This document shows positions 1-7,689 of a stretch of DNA of 64,000 nt, piece by piece. The stretch comes from Kribbella kalugense (lineage in GTDB: Bacteria; Actinomycetota; Actinomycetes; Propionibacteriales; Kribbellaceae), in contig NZ_SODF01000001.1 in the NCBI RefSeq assembly GCF_004365875.1, positions 1,674,001 to 1,738,000 of the forward strand. The letters run 5' to 3'. The number at the start of each line of letters is the position of its first letter. The first letter of the stretch is position 1. The notes under the pieces were generated by a model. The model saw only the letters and a list, made by a program, of their open reading frames with translations, searched no databases and had not been told where the DNA came from. The position numbers were made by a program, and so were the translations under genes.

Positions 1-496
1 CGTAGTACTCCTGGATCAACTCGCTCATGCGGCCGCCGAGCTCGGCCAGCCGCTCCGGCGTCAGTCGCAGCCAACTGTCGGTCGCGAAGGCGGCCCGCGA
101 CCACTCCTCGCCGTACTCCGGGCGCTCGGTGAACCACTGCCGCACCTTGTCGACGTGGTGTGTGACGTTCCTCTCCTCGGCCACGGTGGCGACGAGCTCA
201 TCGGCGGGCTCACCAGCCGCGTCGGCAACCGACCAGCTGTACGACTGGTGAGCACTGCGCCACCAGCGCTCGCGCCGGTTCTTCGCCAGCTCGGGCGCCT
301 CCTCGATGACTCCGGCCGCTGCCAGCACCTTCAGGTGATGGCTGATGTTGCCGACGAGTTCGCCGGTCCGCTCGGCCAGTTGCGAGGCGGTGGCCGGACC
401 GTCGACGCCGAGCAGGTCGATCAGCCGGCGACGCAGCGGGTGATGGATGGCGGCGATCACCGAGGAGGTGGCCGAACGCCGGTTCGCGGGTGCCAT
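1..496 (-). CDS. ArsR-type winged-helix transcriptional repressor, 3' end cut by the window edge
   Basis: The visible 165 residues start at an ATG at 496 and run off the left edge. Residues about 8-75 form a winged-helix DNA-binding domain of the ArsR/HTH_20 kind: LRRRLIDLLG, then TASQLAERTG, then the recognition segment NISHHLKVLAAAGVIEE. A short wing with RERWWR follows. The rest looks like a helical effector or dimer domain rich in Trp and charged residues, with no metal-binding Cys pattern, so metal sensing is not supported. A tandem palindrome lies 19-48 bases upstream of the start, as expected for autorepression. The regulated partner probably lies to the left, outside the window. The HTH call is firm; the ligand and targets are unknown. 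Confidence 0.85.
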   Translation of the reverse strand, partial: MAPANRRSATSSVIAAIHHPLRRRLIDLLGVDGPATASQLAERTGELVGNISHHLKVLAAAGVIEEAPELAKNRRERWWRSAHQSYSWSVADAAGEPADELVATVAEERNVTHHVDKVRQWFTERPEYGEEWSRAAFATDSWLRLTPERLAELGGRMSELIQEYY

Positions 497-514
497 GCGC
501 CGTACCCTAGCTTC

Positions 515-544
515 CACAAGAGTTCTTGCACAAGAGCTCTTGTG
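515..544. promoter_or_regulatory. Tandem palindromic operator upstream of the ArsR-type gene
   Basis: Two 14-bp copies of CACAAGAGYTCTTG lie head to tail at 515-528 and 529-542, differing at one base. Each copy is itself an inverted repeat, CAAGA-N2-TCTTG. The second sits inside a perfect 16-bp palindrome, CACAAGAGCTCTTGTG, at 529-544. The array is centred about 35 bases upstream of the repressor start, where it would cover the promoter. Autorepression by the adjacent protein is inferred. Confidence 0.65.
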
Positions 545-625
545 GGACACGATTCGAGCGCGAATCAATCTCCAGCAGACTGCTAGACATAGCCATATCG
601 TGAGATCGGGTCTCAGGATTCAGGA

Positions 626-655
626 TTGACAGTTGCAAAGTCGGGCTCTGACGCT
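626..655 (+). promoter_or_regulatory. Possible promoter of the leader peptide and sulfate assimilation operon
   Basis: A perfect TTGACA -35 hexamer lies at 626-631, preceded by a tandem CAGGATT-CAGGATT repeat. The -10 at the right spacing (TGACGC, about 649) is poor. The leader peptide ATG follows at 669. The -35 is clear; assignment as the operon promoter is inferred. Confidence 0.35.
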
Positions 656-668
656 GACGCTTGTGGAC

Positions 669-761
669 ATGCTCGCTGCCCGCTCCACCCACCTCGTAGG
701 TCGCATTCATGTCGACCTCGGGCGGATGCGCAGCGCCATCTGTTGTCCTTCGATGTTCTGA
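669..761 (+). CDS. Cysteine-containing leader peptide upstream of the sulfite reductase operon
   Basis: This 30-codon frame (ATG to TGA) encodes a peptide with the core GRIHVDLGRMRSAICC followed by PSMF. It matches the R-x-HVDL-x-R-x-x-SA-x-C pattern I remember for the short putative leader peptides annotated upstream of sulfur and cysteine genes in Streptomyces and relatives. The adjacent Cys-Cys codons near the end would make ribosome movement depend on charged tRNA-Cys, so an attenuation role is plausible. It lies 147 bases before the sirA start, and that interval can form small hairpins (ATCGAA pairing with TTCGAT around 837-864). An in-frame GTG at 663 would add two residues. There is no strong ribosome binding site. 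The match to the leader family is recalled; the mechanism is inferred. Confidence 0.7.
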   Translation: MLAARSTHLVGRIHVDLGRMRSAICCPSMF

Positions 762-907
762 CAGCCACCCCGCCAGGGCCCACCGCGGCCCCCTGATCAT
801 CCCCGATCACCGCTGGGTGCGCACCGCGCGGAACGCATCGAACCGACGACGCTTCGATCCCGCCGCATCCGGTGAGCACCTGTCACGAGGACAAGGACAC
901 GCCCCCG

Positions 908-2596
908 ATGACTGCTGGCGTCACCTCCCCCGCCCGCAAACCGGCCCGCCCCCGCAAGGGCAAGGGCGAAGGCCAGTGGGCGCTCGGATACCGCGAGCCG
1001 CTGAACAAGAACGAGGAGAACAAGAAGAACGACGACGGCCTGAACGTCCGGGCCCGGATCGAGAACGTCTACGCGCACCGCGGCTTCGACTCGATCGACC
1101 CGGCCGACCTGCGCGGCCGGTTCCGGTGGTGGGGGCTGTACACCCAGCGCAAGCCCGGGATCGACGGCGGCAAGACCGCGACGCTGGAGCCCGAGGAGCT
1201 GGACGACAAGTACTTCATGCTCCGGGTTCGAGTCGAGGGCGGCCAGCTCAGCACCGAGCAGCTGCGGGCGATCGCCGAGGTCTCCACGACGTACGCGCGG
1301 GACACCGCCGACATCACCGACCGGCAGAACATCCAGCTGCACTGGATCCGCGTCGAGGACGTCCCCGCGATCTGGCAGAAGCTCGAGGCGGTCGGCCTCT
1401 ACACGACCGAGGCCTGTGGTGACGTGCCGCGGGTGATCATCTCCAGCCCGGTGGCCGGCATCGCCGCGGACGAGATCATCGACCCGACACCGGCCATCGA
1501 CGACATCGTCGAGAAGTACATCGGGTCGAGCGAGTTCTCCAACCTGCCGCGGAAGTTCAAGACAGCGATGACCGGGCACCCGTCGCACGACGTCGTACCG
1601 GAAGTGAACGACATCGCGTTCGTCGGTGTGGTGCACCCCGAGCACGGCCCGGGTTTCGACGTCTGGGTCGGCGGCGGACTGTCGACCAACCCGATGCTGG
1701 CGCAGCGCCTCGGCGCATGGGTGCCGCTCGACGAGGTGCACGAGGCCTGGTGGGGTATCTGCAGCATCTTCCGCGACTACGGTTACCGCCGGCTGCGGAC
1801 CCGGGCCCGGATCAAGTTCCTGGTCGCGGACTGGGGCATCGAGAAATTCCGCGAGGTTCTCGAGACGAAGTACCTCAAGCGGAAGCTGATCGACGGACCG
1901 GCGCCCGAGGTTCCCGCCGTACAGGGTGACCACGTCGGTGTGCACAAGCAGAAGGACGGCAAGTACTTCGTCGGCGTCGCGCCGGTCGTCGGTCGCGTCT
2001 CCGGCGAGAAGCTGGCCAAGCTCGCGGACGTCGTCGCCGCACACGGCTCGGATCGGATCCGGACCACGGCCCAGCAGAAGCTGATCGTGCTGGACGTCGA
2101 GGAGTCGAAGGTCGAGTCGCTGGTGACGGCTCTCGCCGAGTTGGGCTTCCAGGCCCGGCCGTCGGCCTGGCGCCGCAACACGATGGCCTGCACAGGCATC
2201 GAGTTCTGCAAGCTCGCGATCGTCGAGACCAAGGCCCGCGCGGCCCAGCTGATCGACGAGCTGGAGGAGCGGATCCCCGACCTCGACGTACCGATCACCG
2301 TGAACGTGAACGGCTGCCCGAACTCGTGCGCCCGGATCCAGGTCGCGGACATCGGCCTGAAGGGCCAGCTGGTGATGGATGCCGACGGCAACCAGGTGCC
2401 CGGGTACCAGGTGCACCTCGGCGGCGGTCTCGGCCTGGACGCCGGCTTCGGCCGGAAGCTCCGCGGCCACAAGGTCACCGCCGACGACCTGACCGACTAC
2501 GTCGAGCGCGTCACGCAGAACTACCTGAAGGAGCGCAACGAGGGCGAGCGCTTCGCCCAGTGGGTCACCCGAGCGGACCAGGAGGCACTTCAGTGA
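908..2596 (+). CDS. sirA: Ferredoxin-dependent assimilatory sulfite (nitrite/sulfite) reductase
   Basis: This 562-aa siroheme/[4Fe-4S] reductase makes sulfide from sulfite with six electrons from ferredoxin. The four cluster cysteines are C428 and C434 (ACTGIEFC) and C470 and C474 (NGCPNSC), one of which also bridges to siroheme. Y78 (WGLYTQ) and C170 (TEACGDVPR) are 92 residues apart, the same spacing as the covalent Tyr-Cys pair known in the Mycobacterium tuberculosis enzyme (Y69-C161), so the crosslink is probably conserved. Length matches mycobacterial SirA. I chose ATG 908 because AAGGA lies 10 bases upstream; an in-frame GTG at 872 is possible but gives an odd N-terminus. Because sulfate activation genes follow directly, sulfite rather than nitrite is the likely substrate. 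Confidence 0.93.
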   Translation: MTAGVTSPARKPARPRKGKGEGQWALGYREPLNKNEENKKNDDGLNVRARIENVYAHRGFDSIDPADLRGRFRWWGLYTQRKPGIDGGKTATLEPEELDDKYFMLRVRVEGGQLSTEQLRAIAEVSTTYARDTADITDRQNIQLHWIRVEDVPAIWQKLEAVGLYTTEACGDVPRVIISSPVAGIAADEIIDPTPAIDDIVEKYIGSSEFSNLPRKFKTAMTGHPSHDVVPEVNDIAFVGVVHPEHGPGFDVWVGGGLSTNPMLAQRLGAWVPLDEVHEAWWGICSIFRDYGYRRLRTRARIKFLVADWGIEKFREVLETKYLKRKLIDGPAPEVPAVQGDHVGVHKQKDGKYFVGVAPVVGRVSGEKLAKLADVVAAHGSDRIRTTAQQKLIVLDVEESKVESLVTALAELGFQARPSAWRRNTMACTGIEFCKLAIVETKARAAQLIDELEERIPDLDVPITVNVNGCPNSCARIQVADIGLKGQLVMDADGNQVPGYQVHLGGGLGLDAGFGRKLRGHKVTADDLTDYVERVTQNYLKERNEGERFAQWVTRADQEALQ

Positions 2597-2742
2597 GTGA
2601 GCGAGCGGCACCTCTCTACTGCCCGTACTGCGGAGACGAGGACCTCAGGCCCTCCGAAGAAGGCCATGGCGCGTGGGAGTGCCGGCCGTGTGCACGGGTG
2701 TTCCAGCTGAAGATGATCGGACTGCGGGTGACGGTGGAATGA
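2593..2742 (+). CDS. 49-aa zinc-ribbon protein between sulfite reductase and CysH
   Basis: The GTG start overlaps the sirA stop (GTGA) and the TGA overlaps the cysH start (ATGA), so the frame is translationally coupled on both sides. The peptide has two Cys pairs, CPYC near residue 10 and CRPC near residue 34, a likely single zinc ribbon or rubredoxin-like knuckle, and ends in a short hydrophobic strand. I recall similar short Cys-rich frames at this position in other actinomycete sulfite reductase operons, but the role is unknown. A part in cluster or zinc handling, or in sulfide transfer, would be guesswork. Confidence 0.7.
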   Translation: MSERAAPLYCPYCGDEDLRPSEEGHGAWECRPCARVFQLKMIGLRVTVE

Positions 2743-3422
2743 GTGACTTGAAGACTCTTGCCGAGGAGGCCAACGAACGGTTGGCCGACGCCTCGGCGGT
2801 CGAGGTACTGGCGTGGGCCCGGGAGACGTTCGGCGACGAGCTGGTGGTGACCGCCTCGATGGCCGACGGCGCACTCCCCCACCTGGCGGCGCAGGCGGCT
2901 CCCGGTGTCGACGTACTGTTCCTCGACACCGGCTACCACTTCGTCGAGACGATCGGGACCCGGGACGCGGTCGCCGCGACGCTGCCGATCCACCTGATCA
3001 ACGCACTTCCGCTGCAGACGGTGGCTGAGCAGGACGCGGAGTACGGCGAGAAGCTGCACGACCGCGACCCGAACAAGTGCTGCGCGATGCGCAAGGTCGA
3101 GCCGCTGAACCGGTACCTGTCCGGCTACAAGGCTTGGGTCACGGGCATTCGCCGCGAGGAGGCGCCGACCCGGGCGAACACCCCGGTCGTCGAGTACGAC
3201 GCCAAGCGGGACATGGTGAAGCTCAACCCGATCGCGCCGTGGACACAGGACGACCTCGACACCTACATCGCTGACAACGGCGTACTGGTCAATCTGCTGC
3301 AGTACGACGGCTACCCGTCGATCGGCTGCGAGCCGTGCACACAGCAGGTCGCGCCTGGTGAGGACCCGCGCAGTGGCCGCTGGGCCGGCACCGGCAAGGT
3401 CGAATGCGGGTTGCACACGTGA
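2739..3422 (+). CDS. cysH: Assimilatory adenylylsulfate (APS) reductase
   Basis: This 227-aa PAPS-reductase-family protein reduces activated sulfate to sulfite with thioredoxin. FLDTGYHF (61-68) is the nucleotide-binding segment. C114-C115 and C197-x2-C200 form the CC...CxxC set that binds a [4Fe-4S] cluster, which marks the APS-reducing rather than the PAPS-reducing type. The catalytic cysteine is C223 in the C-terminal ECGLH motif. No APS kinase (cysC) is present in this operon, consistent with direct APS reduction. The ATG overlaps the stop of the preceding zinc-ribbon frame and GGTGGA lies just upstream. Confidence 0.93.
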   Translation: MSDLKTLAEEANERLADASAVEVLAWARETFGDELVVTASMADGALPHLAAQAAPGVDVLFLDTGYHFVETIGTRDAVAATLPIHLINALPLQTVAEQDAEYGEKLHDRDPNKCCAMRKVEPLNRYLSGYKAWVTGIRREEAPTRANTPVVEYDAKRDMVKLNPIAPWTQDDLDTYIADNGVLVNLLQYDGYPSIGCEPCTQQVAPGEDPRSGRWAGTGKVECGLHT

Positions 3423-4318
3423 CCGCGTTGGTGACGGAGCTCGATGCTCTGGAGAGCGAGTCGATCTTCGTCTTCCGCGAGGTGGCAGCCGAGTTCGAGC
3501 GTCCGGTGATTCTGTTCTCCGGTGGCAAGGACTCGATCGTGATGCTGCACCTGGCTCGCAAGGCGTTCTCGCCGGCTGGGGTGCCGTTCACGTTGCTGCA
3601 CGTCGACACCGGGCACAACTTCCCCGAGGTGCTGGCGTACCGCGATGCGGTGATCGAGCAACTAGGTCTGCGACTCGAGGTCGCGAGTGTCGAGGACTAC
3701 ATCGCCGACGGCCGGCTGCGCGAGCGTGCGGACGGGACGCGGAACCCGTTGCAGACGGTTCCGTTGCTCGACGCAATCAACAAGCACCGGTTCGACGCCG
3801 TCTTCGGCGGCGGCCGGCGCGACGAGGAGCGGGCCCGGGCGAAAGAGCGGATCTTCAGCCTGCGGGACGAGTTCGGTCAGTGGGACCCGCGGAACCAGCG
3901 GCCGGAATTGTGGTCGCTGTACAACGGCAAGCACCGGCCGGGTGAGCACGTGCGGGTGTTCCCGCTGTCCAACTGGACCGAGCTGGACGTCTGGAACTAC
4001 ATCGAGCGCGAAGAGATCCCGCTGCCGAGCATCTACTACGCCCACGAGCGGGACGTGTTCGAGCGCGACGGCATGCTGCTTGCCGTCGGCCCGTACTCGC
4101 AGCCGCGCTCCGGTGAATCCGTTGGCAAGCGCATCGTTCGCTACCGGACGGTCGGCGACATGTCCTGCACCGGCGCGGTCGCGTCGACAGCCGGGAGCCC
4201 GGCCGAGGTCGTGGTCGAGGTTGCGGCCAGCACCCTGACCGAGCGGGGCGCGACCCGCGCCGACGACCGGGTCAGCGAGGCCGCGATGGAAGATCGCAAG
4301 CGAGAGGGGTACTTCTGA
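3404..4318 (+). CDS. cysD: Sulfate adenylyltransferase small subunit
   Basis: This 304-aa N-type ATP pyrophosphatase forms APS from ATP and sulfate together with the CysN GTPase. The PP-loop SGGKDS lies near residue 40 after the conserved REVAAEFERPVILF, and LLHVDTGHNFPE follows. Length is that of E. coli CysD (302 aa). With ATG 3404 the gene overlaps cysH by 19 bases. An in-frame GTG at 3419 would give the 4-base GTGA overlap used elsewhere in this operon and removes only five residues, so the exact start is open. Confidence 0.93.
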   Translation: MRVAHVTALVTELDALESESIFVFREVAAEFERPVILFSGGKDSIVMLHLARKAFSPAGVPFTLLHVDTGHNFPEVLAYRDAVIEQLGLRLEVASVEDYIADGRLRERADGTRNPLQTVPLLDAINKHRFDAVFGGGRRDEERARAKERIFSLRDEFGQWDPRNQRPELWSLYNGKHRPGEHVRVFPLSNWTELDVWNYIEREEIPLPSIYYAHERDVFERDGMLLAVGPYSQPRSGESVGKRIVRYRTVGDMSCTGAVASTAGSPAEVVVEVAASTLTERGATRADDRVSEAAMEDRKREGYF

Positions 4319-5604
4319 TGAGCACCCTGTTGCGTCTGGCAACGGCTGGATCGGTGGACGACGGGAAGTCGACGCTGGTCGGGCGACTGCTGCACGACTG
4401 CAAGGCGATCCTGGCCGACCAGATCGCGCACGTGAAGACGGTCTCCGAAGCCCGCGGTGGCGACTTCGACTTCGCCCTGCTCACCGACGGCCTGCGGGCC
4501 GAGCGCGAGCAAGGCATCACGATCGACGTCGCCTACCGGTACTTCGCCACCGACAAGCGCTCGTTCATCCTGGCCGACTGCCCCGGGCACGTGCAGTACA
4601 CCCGCAACACCGTGACCGGCGCCTCGACCGCGGATGTCGTCATCATCTTGGTCGACGCGCGGCACGGCGTACTCGAGCAGACCCGGCGGCACCTGGCCGT
4701 GGCCGGTCTGCTCCGGGTGCCACACGTCGTACTCGCGGTGAACAAGATCGACCTGGTCGGGTACGACGAGGCCGGGTTCACCAAGATCGCAAAGGACGTC
4801 AACGAGGTCGCCGACCAGCTCGGCATCGCGCACATCCAGGCGATCCCGGTCTCGGCCCTTGTCGGCGACAACGTGGTCGACCGGTCCGCGCACACCCCGT
4901 GGTACGACGGCCCGACGCTGCTCGAGCTCCTGGAGAACGCGTCCGGGCGGATCGACAACTCGCAGCAGCCGCTGCGGTTCCCGGTGCAGTACGTGATCCG
5001 GCCGCAGACCGACGACGAGTACCGCGACTACCGCGGCTACACCGGAACGGTTGCCTCCGGCACCGTTTCGGTCGGCGACCAGGTGATCGTGCTGCCGGCA
5101 GGACGCCGTACGTCGATCGCCGGCATCGACCGGCCGGTCGTCACGGCCACCTCGACCACCGTGGTCGAGCGACCGTCCGCGGTTGCCGGCGAAGCGGTTA
5201 CCGTACGGCTCGCCGACGACCTCGACGTGGCCCGCGGCTCCGTCATCGTCGACGCCGAGGCCTCCCCCGGCACCCGCCGGGAACTTGCCGCCACCGTCAG
5301 CTGGCTGGCCGACCGGCCACTGACCGTCGGGGCCCGGGTGCTGATCAAGCACACCACCACCACCGCGCAGGCGATCGTCACCAAGATCACCGGCGCGCTG
5401 GACCTCGACACGCTCGGAGTCATCGACGCCACCGAGCTCGCTCTGAACGACATCGGCAAGGTGCAGCTCAAGATCGCCGCACCGCTGGCCGCCGACCCGT
5501 ACTCCAGCAACGCCATCACCGGATCGTTCCTGCTGATCGACGCCCACGACGGGTGGACGCTCGCAGCCGGAATGATCGACGACGAAGAAGGGGAACTGCT
5601 GTGA
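4318..5604 (+). CDS. cysN: Sulfate adenylyltransferase large subunit, GTPase
   Basis: This 428-aa EF-Tu-like GTPase drives APS synthesis by CysD. GSVDDGKST (11-19) is the P-loop, DCPGH (87-91) the G3 motif and NKID (142-145) the G4 motif; two beta-barrel domains follow. It ends without a C-terminal APS-kinase domain, so it is CysN and not the CysNC fusion, in keeping with the APS-type CysH upstream. The ATG overlaps the cysD stop by one base (TGATG), with GAGAGGGG as ribosome binding site. Confidence 0.93.
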   Translation: MSTLLRLATAGSVDDGKSTLVGRLLHDCKAILADQIAHVKTVSEARGGDFDFALLTDGLRAEREQGITIDVAYRYFATDKRSFILADCPGHVQYTRNTVTGASTADVVIILVDARHGVLEQTRRHLAVAGLLRVPHVVLAVNKIDLVGYDEAGFTKIAKDVNEVADQLGIAHIQAIPVSALVGDNVVDRSAHTPWYDGPTLLELLENASGRIDNSQQPLRFPVQYVIRPQTDDEYRDYRGYTGTVASGTVSVGDQVIVLPAGRRTSIAGIDRPVVTATSTTVVERPSAVAGEAVTVRLADDLDVARGSVIVDAEASPGTRRELAATVSWLADRPLTVGARVLIKHTTTTAQAIVTKITGALDLDTLGVIDATELALNDIGKVQLKIAAPLAADPYSSNAITGSFLLIDAHDGWTLAAGMIDDEEGELL

Positions 5605-6380
5605 CTGCTCCAGCGCTCGTGATCCTCGCCCACGGCAGCCGCGACCCGCGCTCGGCCGCCACCGTCCACTCGCTCGTGAAATGCCTGCGCGAGCAGCGTG
5701 ACGACCTGCGGATCGAAGCCTCCTTCCTCGACCACTGCCCGCCCAAGCCGTACCAGGTGATCGGCAAGCTCGCCGCCGAAGGCATCGAGGAGGTCGTCGT
5801 CCTGCCGCTGCTGCTGTCGTCGGCCTACCACGCCAAGATCGACGTACCCGCGGTCGTCGACGAGGCCCGCAGCCGGTTCCCGAACCTGCGGATCATCGCT
5901 TCCGACGTGCTCGGGTACGACGACACGCTGCTCGACGTACTCGATCGGCGGATGCGCGCGGAGCTGAAGGACGGCCGGGTCCGCGAGCTGGACGCGCTCG
6001 TGCTGGCGTCCGCCGGCTCCAGCGACTCCCACGCGAACGCGAGCGTCACCCGCCTCGCCCGCCTCTGGGGCCAACGCCACAAGCTCCCCGTCACGGCCGC
6101 CTTCGTCTGCGCCGCGTCGCCCTCCCCCGCCGAGGCCGTTCTCCAGTACCGCCTCGAGGGCCGTCGCCACGTAGCCGTAGGCTCCCTCTTCCTCGCCCCC
6201 GGCGTACTCCCCGACCGAGCCGAATCCACCGCCCGCCGAGCCGGCGCGGTCGCCGTCTCCCGCCCCCTAGGCGTCAGCGCCGAGGTAGCCCGCCTAGTCC
6301 TCCTCCGCTACGGCGTAGCCGGCCTGGACCTGCTCACCCTAGAGCCCGCCCCCCGGCCGGTACTCGTTCACTCCGCCTAA
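5601..6380 (+). CDS. sirB: Sirohydrochlorin chelatase, two-domain CbiX/SirB type
   Basis: This 259-aa protein has the two-lobed CbiX layout. The first lobe carries AHGSRDP (H11) and SSAYHAKID (H77), the two histidines expected to hold and insert the metal; the second lobe (from about 130) is more degenerate. In this operon it most likely inserts ferrous iron into sirohydrochlorin to make siroheme for SirA, not cobalt for B12. The GTG start overlaps the cysN stop (GTGA), after AGAAGGGG. The final 90 codons switch to a C-rich style (CCC, CTC, TAG within other frames) unlike the first part, which I cannot explain. Confidence 0.88.
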   Translation: MTAPALVILAHGSRDPRSAATVHSLVKCLREQRDDLRIEASFLDHCPPKPYQVIGKLAAEGIEEVVVLPLLLSSAYHAKIDVPAVVDEARSRFPNLRIIASDVLGYDDTLLDVLDRRMRAELKDGRVRELDALVLASAGSSDSHANASVTRLARLWGQRHKLPVTAAFVCAASPSPAEAVLQYRLEGRRHVAVGSLFLAPGVLPDRAESTARRAGAVAVSRPLGVSAEVARLVLLRYGVAGLDLLTLEPAPRPVLVHSA

Positions 6381-6382
6381 AC

Positions 6383-6466
6383 CGGACCGCCACGCACGCA
6401 GAACCCCGTCAGAACCCCCTCAAGCAGCCCGTTTGAGGGGGTTCTGCCTGCGTGCAGGTCCGCCCC
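6383..6466. repeat. Long hairpin repeat, copy A
   Basis: This 84-bp imperfect inverted repeat begins CGGACCGCCACGCACGCAG and ends in the near complement. It is a direct copy, with about eight differences, of the element at 7350-7433. It lies just after the sirB stop and includes the last 15 or so codons of the convergent gene at 6420-7301, so it could act as a bidirectional terminator as well as being a dispersed repeat. Confidence 0.65.
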
Positions 6467-7301
6467 GGACGACAGATGTCACCGCGACGGCCACCCAGTC
6501 TGGGTCGAGCACCACGTCCTCCCACGAGAACCGCAGCAGGGTCCAACCGCGCATGGCCAGGTTGACGTAGCGGCGGCAATCACGGCGCAGCGCGTCGCGG
6601 GACGCGTGGTAGGCGAACGAGTCCGCCTCGAGAACCAGCCGCAGCTTCGGGTCGGCCAGGTCGACGCGGGCGAAGAACTCGCCATCCGCGATCACGTACT
6701 GCGGCACGAATCCGCCAAACCCGGCGGCCAGGACGCGAGCTCGCAGCATCGACTCCAGGGCAGATGCCGCGCGCGCATCACTTGCCTCGATCAACTTGAT
6801 CGCACGCGCCCGCCCCGGCCTCCGGCCTGCGATCGCCGCTGCGAGCAGCTCCTCAGCTGAAACGAGCCCGTTGCGCAGCGCTGAGTCTGCCACCGCCAGC
6901 GCTTCGCCGAAGGGAAGGTTCTGCGCGCAGTCGAGAACGGTACGCACCGGAGTGGTTGCGCCGTCGAGCTCCGGCGCGTCGGACCAGTGCAACGTGCAGG
7001 GCAGCCGCGTGGTTCGCCTCCTCTTGGTGCGGCCGATGGTGACATGCGGTTTGAGCGGGATCGTCACGACATCGAGCCCGAGTTGCTGGGCGGCGCTCTC
7101 GTGCGAGAGCACACCGCCGTGCGCGCGAGCGACCGTCAGCGGCGAGGCGTCGACCGGCAAGGCGTACACGCCCTTGGCCACTCGCTTGATCCGACCCTCC
7201 GCGAGCGCGCGCCGGATCGTTCGACCGGACGCGAACCCCCGGAGCTGGGCGAACGTCGCGCTGCCACCCGACCGCTGAAGGATCTCGACCACGTCAGTCA
7301 C
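6420..7301 (-). CDS. DUF559 endonuclease-fold protein with N-terminal AbiEi-like winged helix
   Basis: The 293-aa product starts with a winged-helix segment (about 5-60, including ATFAQLRGFASGRTIRRAL and the KGVYALP wing) typical of AbiEi antitoxin-type domains. It ends with a DUF559/Vsr-like nuclease fold: acidic residues in FARVDLADPKLRLVLEAD, then FAYHAS and a basic R/K run before a final WTLLRFSWEDVV. Such fusions are frequent single genes in actinomycetes, usually of unknown role; no AbiEii toxin partner is visible here. The start is GTG 7301. The C-terminal tail GGPARRQNPLKRAA is encoded inside hairpin repeat copy A, suggesting that insertion of the repeat replaced the original end. Confidence 0.72.
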   Translation of the reverse strand: MTDVVEILQRSGGSATFAQLRGFASGRTIRRALAEGRIKRVAKGVYALPVDASPLTVARAHGGVLSHESAAQQLGLDVVTIPLKPHVTIGRTKRRRTTRLPCTLHWSDAPELDGATTPVRTVLDCAQNLPFGEALAVADSALRNGLVSAEELLAAAIAGRRPGRARAIKLIEASDARAASALESMLRARVLAAGFGGFVPQYVIADGEFFARVDLADPKLRLVLEADSFAYHASRDALRRDCRRYVNLAMRGWTLLRFSWEDVVLDPDWVAVAVTSVVRGGPARRQNPLKRAA

Positions 7302-7349
7302 CGAACCATGGTGGCAAGAATCGCGTTCTGGCCACGGCGTTCATCCACA

Positions 7350-7433
7350 GGCGGACCGCCACGCACGCAGAACCCCGGTCAGAACCCCCTCAGGCAACCG
7401 TTTGAGGCGGTTCTGCATGCGTGGCGGTCCGCC
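7350..7433. repeat. Long hairpin repeat, copy B
   Basis: Arms of 25 bp at 7350-7374 and 7409-7433 are complementary at 24 positions, with inner pairing of CTCA and TGAG around a short loop. It repeats copy A at 6383-6466 in the same orientation. It lies in a divergent intergenic region only 12 bp before the TGATATC operator, where a terminator would not be expected, which favours a mobile or dispersed palindromic element. Confidence 0.7.
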
Positions 7434-7445
7434 CCACCGATAGCG

Positions 7446-7460
7446 TGATATCTTGATATC
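7446..7460. promoter_or_regulatory. TGATATC direct-repeat operator of the RHH gene
   Basis: TGATATC occurs twice (7446-7452 and 7454-7460), one helical step shorter than a turn apart, and each copy contains the palindrome GATATC. Ribbon-helix-helix antitoxins bind such short repeated half-sites. The array ends one base before the ATG at 7462 and overlaps the best -10 (TATCTT, 7449-7454). The mRNA would then be leaderless and shut off by its own product (inferred). Confidence 0.6.
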
Positions 7461-7461
7461 C

Positions 7462-7689
7462 ATGGCGAAAGACACGACCAAGAACATCTTGTTGCGGTTG
7501 GAGACGGGGTTGGCTGAGCGGTTGCAGACGGTGGCTTCCGTTGAGGGGCGGTCGGTGTCGGATGTGGCTCGGGAGGCTATTGCGGCGTTGGTTGATCAGC
7601 GGCGGCAGGACAGTCGGTTCAGTGAGTTGCTGGAGGAGAACCTGACCCGGCACGAGGAGTCTCTGCGCCGGCTGCGGGACGACGGCTGA
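7462..7689 (+). CDS. Ribbon-helix-helix (CopG/Arc-like) antitoxin-type DNA-binding protein
   Basis: The 75-aa protein has the RHH pattern: strand TTKNILLRLE, helix TGLAERLQTVASVEG, turn RSVSD and helix VAREAIAALVDQRR. A charged C-terminal tail (SELLEENLTRHEESLRRLRDDG) is a typical toxin-binding segment. Its TGA overlaps the ATG of the next gene by one base, so the two are co-translated. No Shine-Dalgarno sequence precedes ATG 7462, in line with a leaderless transcript. The pairing with a Doc-like domain downstream suggests a Phd/Doc-like antitoxin role carried by an RHH protein, which is inferred. Confidence 0.8.
   Translation: MAKDTTKNILLRLETGLAERLQTVASVEGRSVSDVAREAIAALVDQRRQDSRFSELLEENLTRHEESLRRLRDDG

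Noticed and set aside
797..2611. 604-codon open frame on the minus strand opposite sirA
   Set aside because: The plus strand carries a clear sulfite reductase with all its ligands. The antisense frame is Arg/Asp/Val/Leu-rich with no motif, as expected from high-GC codon bias.
3419..3421. GTG 3419 as the only cysD start
   Set aside because: It fits the 4-base overlap habit, but ATG 3404 has AAGGT upstream, so neither can be excluded. The longer form was listed.
6383..6466. Simple intrinsic terminator between sirB and the convergent gene
   Set aside because: It may act so, but a near-identical copy occurs at 7350-7433 in a divergent region, so a dispersed repeat explains both better.
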